Part shown: in pieces, positions 1 to 4,492 of the stretch
Layout: every line of letters starts with the position of its first letter
Position numbering within the stretch: position 1 is the stretch's first letter
Origin: Deltaproteobacteria bacterium
Lineage (GTDB): Bacteria > Desulfobacterota > Desulfarculia > Adiutricales > Adiutricaceae
Assembly (NCBI GenBank): GCA_031269135.1
Contig: JAISZP010000054.1
Location: 1 to 5,295 of the forward strand
DNA: 5,295 nt
Reading direction: 5' to 3'
Made by a program: the position numbers and the translations under genes
The notes under the pieces: model-generated
Database searches by the model: none
Told to the model about the DNA's origin: nothing
The model's input: the letters and a program-made list of their open reading frames with translations, nothing else

Positions 1-662
1 GGCGCTCTCTCGTGTTTAACCGCGAGGTTCTTTTCTTGACCTTTTTGATCTTGGGCGTTTCGATATTCTCCACCATTGCTTTAAGGGTCGACAATATATA
101 CGATAAAGGTTCGGAAGCCTTTTTTCATTCGCTCTTTCAGGCCACCGCCATTGTTTCGACCACGGGGCTGTCCACCGCCGACTGGGCAGCTTGGCCGCAC
201 TTGTGTCAGGCGCTTTTGTTTTTTCTCTTCTTCGTCGGCGGCTGTTCGGGTTCGACCAGCGGCGGAGTCAAATGCATCCGTTGGCTTATACTGGTGAAAA
301 GCATTTACTGCGCCTGCAGGCGACGCATTCACCCTCGGGGAGTCTTTCAAGTAAGGCTCCACGGCAAAAATCTCAGCCAGGAAGTTCTGGAGAGCGTTTG
401 GCTCTTTTTTCTGATATATTTTTTGACCATGGCGGTGACTACGCTCACCATCACGGCCTTAGGCCTGGATTTGACCACCGCCTTTTCGGCTTCGGCCAGC
501 GCCATCGCCAACGTGGGACCGGCGCTGGGCGCAATCGGCACAGGTTCTTACGCGGACATACCGGGACCGGCCAAAGCGGTGCTGAGCATGTGCATGCTCT
601 TAGGCCGACTTGAGTTTTACAGTTTCGTGGTGTTGTTCTTTCCCGAGTTTTGGAGACGTTGA
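1..662 (+). CDS. trkH: TrkH-family potassium uptake protein, C-terminal part (5' end outside window)
   Basis: This is the membrane subunit of a Trk/Ktr-type K+ uptake system, which in known members works with a cytoplasmic NAD(H)/ATP-binding TrkA or KtrA ring. The frame is already open at base 3, so the GTG at base 12 is internal and the true start lies upstream. About 219 residues are visible, a little under half of a usual TrkH of roughly 480. Seen directly: a hydrophobic helix, then the third pore loop with STTGLSTADW (about 154-185), then GGCSGSTSGGVK (about 235-270), the glycine-rich stretch typical of this family, another membrane helix, and the fourth pore loop ANVGPALG (507-530). The C-terminus LEFYSFVVLFFPEFWRR is also family-like. 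The visible part has no frameshift. The TGA stop at 660-662 overlaps the next start by one base. No trkA is visible; it may lie upstream or elsewhere. Confidence 0.93.
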   Translation, partial: RSLVFNREVLFLTFLILGVSIFSTIALRVDNIYDKGSEAFFHSLFQATAIVSTTGLSTADWAAWPHLCQALLFFLFFVGGCSGSTSGGVKCIRWLILVKSIYCACRRRIHPRGVFQVRLHGKNLSQEVLESVWLFFLIYFLTMAVTTLTITALGLDLTTAFSASASAIANVGPALGAIGTGSYADIPGPAKAVLSMCMLLGRLEFYSFVVLFFPEFWRR

Positions 663-664
663 TG
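652..664 (+). promoter_or_regulatory. Ribosome binding site and stop/start overlap that fix the mpl-rnc start
   Basis: GGAG at 652-655 lies six bases before ATG at 662. The trkH stop TGA (660-662) shares its A with this ATG, giving TGATG. The frame is also open upstream to a TTG at 650, but that codon has no purine-rich site at a suitable distance and would only add four residues. The arrangement implies translational coupling between trkH and the fusion gene. Confidence 0.75.
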
Positions 665-2869
665 GCCCTTGACCCTAATTTTAATCGCTTGCCGGAAAAC
701 TTCAACCTTGGCGCCGGTCCCCACGTTCATCTGTTAGGGATAGGCGGGGTGGCCATGGCTTGTTTGGCGGGTTTGTTGGTCCAAGCCGGCTGCAAGGTCA
801 CCGGGTCGGACATGGAGATCTATCCTCCTGTGAGTCTGCTGATTTCGTCGTTAAATCTTAGGCCCTCCAAGGGTTACGGGCCTGAATCTCTTGAAGGCGT
901 CCCAGATTTGGTGGTGGTCGGAAATGTCGTGACCAGATCTTTTCCTGTGCTGGAAGTCGTCGAGCGCCGAAATCTTCACTATCTCTCGCTCCCGCAGACC
1001 TTGAATCAGCTCTTTCTTCAAAAGACTAAAAACGTGGTTGTTGCCGGTTGCCACGGAAAGACCTCCATAACGAATATGACGAGTTTGCTGTTTGATGGAG
1101 GCTCGATGGGAAACGGCTTTCTTATAGGAGGAACGTCTTTGGATTTCGAGCGTCCTTACAGGGCGGCGAGCGGAGAGTGGTTCGTCTTGGAGGGAGATGA
1201 ATACGACAGCGCTTTTTTCAATAAGGTCCCAAAGTTCATTCATTACAGACCCTACCAGGTCATATTGACCTCGGTGGAATACGACCACGCGGACATCTAC
1301 CCGGCGCCTAAGGATGTGGAAAAAGCTTATCTGTCGCTGATGGCTTTGATGCCTCCCGAGGGCCTGGCGATAGCCTGCGGAGACGATAAAAAGGTCGCGC
1401 AGGTCGCTAAAAAAGCCAAGTGCCGCAAATTATTTTATGGCCTTGGCCCTAAAAACGACTACCAGCTTAAAGACGTGGTTTATAAAGGATTAAACACCAG
1501 CTTCACCCTGGCGGGTCCAAACGGTTTGGAACTCCGTTCGACTCTGCCTAAGCCGGGCCTCTACAACGCCTTAAACGCCGCAGCCGCAGTCGCCTCCTTT
1601 TTGGAAGCCGGAGGAGACCCTCGAACGGTTTCCGACTCTTTGGCCTCTCTCAAGGGGGTAAAGCGTCGCCAAGAGGTCGTTTTCGACAAAAGCGGCTTAA
1701 TTCTCATCGATGATTTCGCCCATCACCCGACCGCCGTCGACAACACCTTGAAAGCCGTCAAAGGCGCCTTTCCCAATAGAAGGCTCATATGCGCCTTTGA
1801 GCCGCGTTCAAACACCACCCGCCGGGCGATCTTTCAAACAGCTTATTCCAAAAGCTTTACGGACGCCGATGTGGTTTATCTCGCCTGCGTCGATAATCCT
1901 GAAAAAGCCCCGGAAGGGGATCGTTTGGATGTGGAAAAACTGGCTCGCGACATCGGCCCTCAGGCGACGGCGTCCAAAGACATAAAAAGCTTAAAGACGG
2001 ATCTGGTCAAAAAGATATTGCCGGGCGATGTGGTCGTCACGATGTCCAACGGCGATTTCGGCGGCCTGACGTCCGCATTGATCTCGCAATTCGCGAAGAA
2101 AATCAAGAGCGGTCAATGGTGGAAGCCTTTCAGCACCAATCTGCCGTCTCTGAATTACACTTTTAAAGACAAAAGCTTATTTGTTCAGGCCTTGACTCAC
2201 CCCTCGGTCAGGGGAAAATTTCCCCAGCAGTCGCCGGAAGCCAACAACAGCCACAACCAAAGACTGGAATTTTTAGGCGATGCCGTCCTTAGTTTGTGCA
2301 TAGCCGATCTGTTGTTTTCCATGGGTTCGACCCTGACCGAGGGCCAGATGAGCAAGATGCGGGCCAAATTGGTCTGCGAAGCGTCTCTCGCCGAATTGGC
2401 TAAAGATCTCCAATTAGGCGAACACATAATCATGGCCCATAACGAAGAACTCAACGGCGGAAGACAAAAGCCCTCTCTCTTGGCGGACTGCTTCGAGGCT
2501 TTGCTTGGCGCCGTATACTTGGACGGCGGCTTAGTCGGCGTCAAGGCCTTGGTGGAGCGCATATTTTCTCCTCACCTCGACGGCTTATTCGTAGGCGACG
2601 GCGTCGCAACTCTTCCTAAAAGTTCTTACGACTACAAGACCAAGCTCCAGGAACTCACCCAGTGCCGTAAACTCGGCAAACCATTTTATAGTTTCGTTTC
2701 CGAAGAAGGTCCCGACCATAGCGCGACTTTCACTATGGCGGTTGAACTTAATGTCCCGCAAAAAGGCTTCTTTCGCTACACCGCTCCCGGCTCCACTAAA
2801 AGAGGGGCGGAACAAATGGCGGCTAAGCTTCTTTTGGAAAAACTCCAAACAGTGTTAAACGTCGAGTGA
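662..2869 (+). CDS. Fusion protein: Mpl muropeptide ligase plus ribonuclease III
   Basis: This is one 735-codon frame with two complete enzymes. The N-terminal half is Mpl, which ligates recycled L-Ala-gamma-D-Glu-meso-DAP to UDP-MurNAc using ATP in the cytoplasm. Seen: a 20-residue extension, GIGG (26-29), TGSD (47-50), YPP, the P-loop GCHGKT (129-134), EGDEYDSAFF (177-186), EYDHAD (206-211), DDFAHHPTA (350-358), EPRSNT (380-385) and MSNGDFGG (461-468). The EYD, DDFAHHPTA and EPRSNT motifs fit Mpl better than MurC. The C-terminal half is RNase III, which cleaves double-stranded RNA as a Mg-dependent homodimer. Seen: ALTHPS, then RLEFLGDAV with E536 and D540, E560, and D609/E612, matching E. 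coli E41, D45, E65, D114 and E117. A dsRNA-binding domain follows (about 657-735, with GSTKRGAEQ at 710-718). The position of E. coli E38 is Q533. The linker is only about ten residues with no internal ATG. The gene precedes era, as rnc often does. Confidence 0.93.
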   Translation: MALDPNFNRLPENFNLGAGPHVHLLGIGGVAMACLAGLLVQAGCKVTGSDMEIYPPVSLLISSLNLRPSKGYGPESLEGVPDLVVVGNVVTRSFPVLEVVERRNLHYLSLPQTLNQLFLQKTKNVVVAGCHGKTSITNMTSLLFDGGSMGNGFLIGGTSLDFERPYRAASGEWFVLEGDEYDSAFFNKVPKFIHYRPYQVILTSVEYDHADIYPAPKDVEKAYLSLMALMPPEGLAIACGDDKKVAQVAKKAKCRKLFYGLGPKNDYQLKDVVYKGLNTSFTLAGPNGLELRSTLPKPGLYNALNAAAAVASFLEAGGDPRTVSDSLASLKGVKRRQEVVFDKSGLILIDDFAHHPTAVDNTLKAVKGAFPNRRLICAFEPRSNTTRRAIFQTAYSKSFTDADVVYLACVDNPEKAPEGDRLDVEKLARDIGPQATASKDIKSLKTDLVKKILPGDVVVTMSNGDFGGLTSALISQFAKKIKSGQWWKPFSTNLPSLNYTFKDKSLFVQALTHPSVRGKFPQQSPEANNSHNQRLEFLGDAVLSLCIADLLFSMGSTLTEGQMSKMRAKLVCEASLAELAKDLQLGEHIIMAHNEELNGGRQKPSLLADCFEALLGAVYLDGGLVGVKALVERIFSPHLDGLFVGDGVATLPKSSYDYKTKLQELTQCRKLGKPFYSFVSEEGPDHSATFTMAVELNVPQKGFFRYTAPGSTKRGAEQMAAKLLLEKLQTVLNVE

Positions 2870-2886
2870 AATGCGATCAAGAGCCC

Positions 2887-2919
2887 AAGGAACAACCAAA
2901 GAACAACCAAAAATCAACG
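2887..2919. repeat. Degenerate 11-base tandem repeat, three copies
   Basis: The units are AAGGAACAACC (2887-2897), AAAGAACAACC (2898-2908) and AAAAATCAACG (2909-2919). The first two differ at one base; the third matches the second at 8 of 11. The unit length is not a multiple of three, which argues against the block having arisen under coding constraint. Confidence 0.6.
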
Positions 2920-2930
2920 AAGTCAAATTC

Positions 2931-3005
2931 ATAAAGAAGATAATCATAAAGAAGCCAATCATAGAAAAGCTAATCATAGAGAAGCTAATCATAGGGTCGC
3001 TGATT
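2931..3005. repeat. 15-base tandem repeat, five copies
   Basis: Five head-to-tail units start at 2931, 2946, 2961, 2976 and 2991. Copies two to four are close to the consensus ATARAGAAGCTAATC; the first is ATAAAGAAGATAATC and the last, ATAGGGTCGCTGATT, is the most diverged. Decay towards the edge is usual for a tandem array produced by replication slippage. On the + strand it is AT-rich with little self-complementarity. Confidence 0.88.
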
Positions 3006-3021
3006 TTGAAGCAAAGCAAGC

Positions 3022-3093
3022 TAGACAATCGATCAAGCAATAAATCAAGCAATAAATCAATAAATAAATCAATAAATAAATCAATAAATCGTT
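3022..3093. repeat. 12-base tandem repeat, about five to six copies
   Basis: Units start at 3034 and 3046 (CAAGCAATAAAT, identical), 3058 and 3070 (CAATAAATAAAT, identical) and 3082 (CAATAAATCGTT). The 12 bases before (TAGACAATCGAT) look like a decayed copy. Within the central units there is also a 4-base AAAT periodicity. The block is unrelated in sequence to the 15-base array just upstream. Confidence 0.85.
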
Positions 3094-3177
3094 CAACTAT
3101 GCTTTGATGGACATCAAGGTCAACAACAGTTTTGTGCGATCAGACAATCAAAATAGATTAAAACGCGGTAAACATAA

Positions 3178-4095
3178 ATGAGCAAAATCATCAAAAATAG
3201 CGACTTTAGGGCGGGCTTCGTCGCCATCATCGGCGCCCCCAACAGCGGCAAATCATCTTTACTGAACCGCTATTTGGAACAAAAGGTCGCTATCGTCACC
3301 CCCAAACCTCAGACCACCAGACATAAAATTTTAGGAGTCTTAACGGAAAAAACAGGTCAAATCGTTTTTGTCGATACCCCCGGGATCCATAAGTCGGAAA
3401 AGCTCCTAAACGTCTCGTTGATGACTGCGGCAGCCACAGCTCTGACTGAGAGCGACCTTTGCCTGTGGGTGGTGGATTCCGTCCGCAGAGGCGAAGATCA
3501 CGATCTGGCCTTGGATATGGTCGGAAGTAGGGGAGACAAAAAGCTGGTCATCGCTTTAAATAAAGCGGATATCGCGCCAGTCGCCTCTTTAAAGGAACTG
3601 TCGGCCCAGCTTGCCGAGTCGGTTGCGCCGGACGCCGTGTTATCGGTCTCGGCCAAGAGCGGCAAGGGTTTAAAAGAACTCAAAAAGAGCCTGATTAACC
3701 TTCTGCCTGCAAGTCCGGCTCTCTACGAAGAGGATGCCCTAACAGACCAGAGCCTAAGAGATATCGCTTCAGAATACATACGGGAAGCTATCTTTCAACT
3801 TACCTATCAAGAGATCCCTTACTCAAGCGCCGTGACCATCGATAGTTTCAAGGAGCCTGCGGCCAAAGGCGATCTGTACCGCATCGAGGCTACCATTCAC
3901 GTTGAAAGACTTGCTCAAAAGAAAGTCATGATCGGAGAAGGCGGGCGCAATTTAAAGAAAATCGGTATAATGGCCAGGCAAGGTCTTGAAGAATTTTTGG
4001 AAAGCAAGGTGTTTTTATCTCTCTTCGTTAGGACTACTAAGGATTGGAGCACTGACGAAAAGAAACTCGCAGAGTTCGGTTACAAACCGAATTGA
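3178..4095 (+). CDS. era: GTPase Era, 30S ribosome assembly factor
   Basis: Era is an essential GTPase in most bacteria. It binds the 3' end of 16S rRNA and assists 30S maturation; the visible protein is cytosolic. The 305 residues match the usual length (about 300). Seen: G1 GAPNSGKS (19-26), the switch segment PQTTR (44-48), G3 DTPG (66-69), G4 NKAD (128-131) and G5 SAK (158-160). A C-terminal KH RNA-binding domain follows, with its GxxG loop at 253-256 (GEGG) and LKKIG after it. The G1 motif with Asn (APNSGKS) and PQTTR separates Era from other Ras-like GTPases. The start is unambiguous: an in-frame TAA at 3175-3177 directly precedes the ATG. No good Shine-Dalgarno is visible; GCGG at 3165-3168 is a weak candidate. 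It lies downstream of the RNase III half, as in many rnc-era operons. The GxxG loop carries Glu where Lys is common, probably tolerated. Confidence 0.97.
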   Translation: MSKIIKNSDFRAGFVAIIGAPNSGKSSLLNRYLEQKVAIVTPKPQTTRHKILGVLTEKTGQIVFVDTPGIHKSEKLLNVSLMTAAATALTESDLCLWVVDSVRRGEDHDLALDMVGSRGDKKLVIALNKADIAPVASLKELSAQLAESVAPDAVLSVSAKSGKGLKELKKSLINLLPASPALYEEDALTDQSLRDIASEYIREAIFQLTYQEIPYSSAVTIDSFKEPAAKGDLYRIEATIHVERLAQKKVMIGEGGRNLKKIGIMARQGLEEFLESKVFLSLFVRTTKDWSTDEKKLAEFGYKPN

Positions 4096-4130
4096 CGCTG
4101 GTTGGGACTTCCGACAATCCTCCAAACTCT

Positions 4131-4164
4131 TTGCCGCAGTTTTCTCCTCTGAAAAACTCGGCGA
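4131..4164 (+). other. Imperfect hairpin just after era, weak terminator candidate
   Basis: GCCG (4133-4136) pairs with CGGC (4159-4162), and AGTTTTC (4138-4144) pairs with GAAAAACT (4151-4158), leaving one bulged C and one bulged A around a TCCTCT loop. Outer T-G and T-A pairs may extend it. No T-run follows on the + strand, so a standard intrinsic terminator is not supported. Confidence 0.35.
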
Positions 4165-4183
4165 GCGGAGGGTTCCTGCCGGG

Positions 4184-4290
4184 AGACGAAATTGGGAGAC
4201 AAATTGCGATGCGAGACTGGAATACAAGACTGGAAAAAAATACTGGAAAAAAATACTGGAAGACAAGACTGAAGACGAAATTGGGAGACA
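4184..4290. repeat. 18-base perfect direct repeat bracketing the 13-base array
   Basis: AGACGAAATTGGGAGACA occurs at 4184-4201 and again at 4273-4290, 89 bases apart, without mismatch. The 13-base tandem array lies between the two copies. The arrangement could come from nested duplication; there are no transposase or inverted ends to suggest an insertion. Confidence 0.75.
4216..4280. repeat. 13-base tandem repeat, four clear copies and a decayed fifth
   Basis: Units are ACTGGAATACAAG (4216-4228), ACTGGAAAAAAAT (4229-4241 and 4242-4254, identical), ACTGGAAGACAAG (4255-4267) and a degenerate ACTGAAGACGAAA (4268-4280). The unit length of 13 shifts the frame at each copy, so the array is very unlikely to be coding. 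The middle copies contain runs of seven A, which are prone to slippage. Confidence 0.88.
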
Positions 4291-4309
4291 CGACTTGGAG
4301 ATAAAGTCC

Positions 4310-4333
4310 GGAAGAAAAGATGGAAGAAAATCG
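4310..4333. repeat. 12-base tandem duplication
   Basis: GGAAGAAAAGAT (4310-4321) is followed directly by GGAAGAAAATCG (4322-4333); the first nine bases agree exactly. It is short and could be chance within purine-rich sequence, but it fits the repeat-rich character of the gap. Confidence 0.45.
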
Positions 4334-4359
4334 AATCAAAAACTCACAATCAATCGTAA

Positions 4360-4391
4360 GCTAGTAAAGGCCAAAGCTAGTAAAGGCCAAA
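4360..4391. repeat. 16-base perfect tandem duplication
   Basis: GCTAGTAAAGGCCAAA is present twice head to tail at 4360-4375 and 4376-4391 with no mismatch. Identity suggests a recent duplication. It lies about 60 bases upstream of the promoter-like sequence for the next gene. Confidence 0.8.
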
Positions 4392-4450
4392 GTCGGCAAA
4401 AGCCGAGCGCAATCAGCGCCATCTGATTCGTCGGCGATTCTTAGAAAAAC

Positions 4451-4459
4451 TGATATAAT
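4451..4459 (+). promoter_or_regulatory. Extended -10 promoter upstream of the nucleotidyltransferase gene
   Basis: TGATATAAT contains a perfect sigma-70 -10 hexamer (TATAAT, 4454-4459) with the TGN extension. No good -35 lies 16-18 bases upstream, which extended -10 promoters can tolerate. A start near 4466 would give a leader of about 27 bases before the ATG at 4493. This suggests the last gene has its own transcription start. Confidence 0.5.
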
Positions 4460-4492
4460 CTTTTATTGACGACAAACTTAATTGGTATAAAC

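Larger units (their letters stand above)
2870..3177. other. 308-base A-rich gap between the fusion gene and era, mostly short tandem repeats
   Basis: This stretch is A-rich and T-poor on the + strand for most of its length and unlike the flanking genes in composition. It contains three adjoining tandem repeat blocks (11-, 15- and 12-base units, listed separately), then about 80 bases of plainer sequence with a 14-base palindrome (TTGATGGACATCAA, 3104-3117). I see no convincing terminator hairpin with a T-run, so fusion gene and era could share a transcript. A possible weak promoter before era (TTGTGC near 3132, TAGATT near 3154) is too poor to call. Confidence 0.7.
4096..4492. other. 397-base purine-rich gap between era and the nucleotidyltransferase gene
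   Basis: No credible gene is seen here, although frames are open for up to about 110 codons past the era stop. The gap holds an imperfect hairpin (4131-4164), an 18-base direct repeat (4184-4201 and 4273-4290), tandem repeats with 13-, 12- and 16-base units, two overlapping small hairpins (4393-4428) and a promoter-like extended -10. From about 4180 to 4350 the + strand is strongly purine-rich. The mixture of unit lengths that are and are not multiples of three argues against translation. Confidence 0.7.

Noticed and set aside
851..1288. Minus-strand frame of 145 codons within Mpl
   Set aside because: It lies wholly inside a clearly conserved coding region on the other strand and shows no recognisable motif.
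2096..2170. Fusion as a sequencing artefact
   Set aside because: Not excluded, but both halves share one frame, and read-through of a lost stop would normally leave an intergenic remnant longer than the ten-residue linker seen.
2197..2562. Minus-strand frame of 121 codons within the RNase III half
   Set aside because: It is a shadow of the conserved nuclease domain with no independent support.
2855..3052. Minus-strand frame with hydrophobic Met-Ile-Phe repeats resembling membrane helices
   Set aside because: It is the complement of the 15-base array; the periodicity explains the pattern and it overlaps the end of the fusion gene.
2887..3093. CRISPR array
   Set aside because: The units are 11-15 bases head to tail with no unique spacers, and no cas genes are visible.
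4131..4164. Rho-independent terminator after era
   Set aside because: The hairpin has two bulges and is followed by GCGGAGGG rather than a T-run.
4092..4304. 70-codon frame starting at a TTG that overlaps the era stop
   Set aside because: The stop-start overlap is tempting, but the product is low-complexity repeat translation after about 35 residues and no ribosome site is visible.
3986..4426. Open frame of 146 codons overlapping the end of era and running through the gap
   Set aside because: It overlaps era in another frame for 110 bases, passes through 13-base repeats that shift frame, has no ribosome site, and resembles no known protein.
4466..4491. TTGACG with TATAAA as a second promoter
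   Set aside because: The spacer is only 14 bases, too short for sigma-70, and the -10 would abut the start codon.
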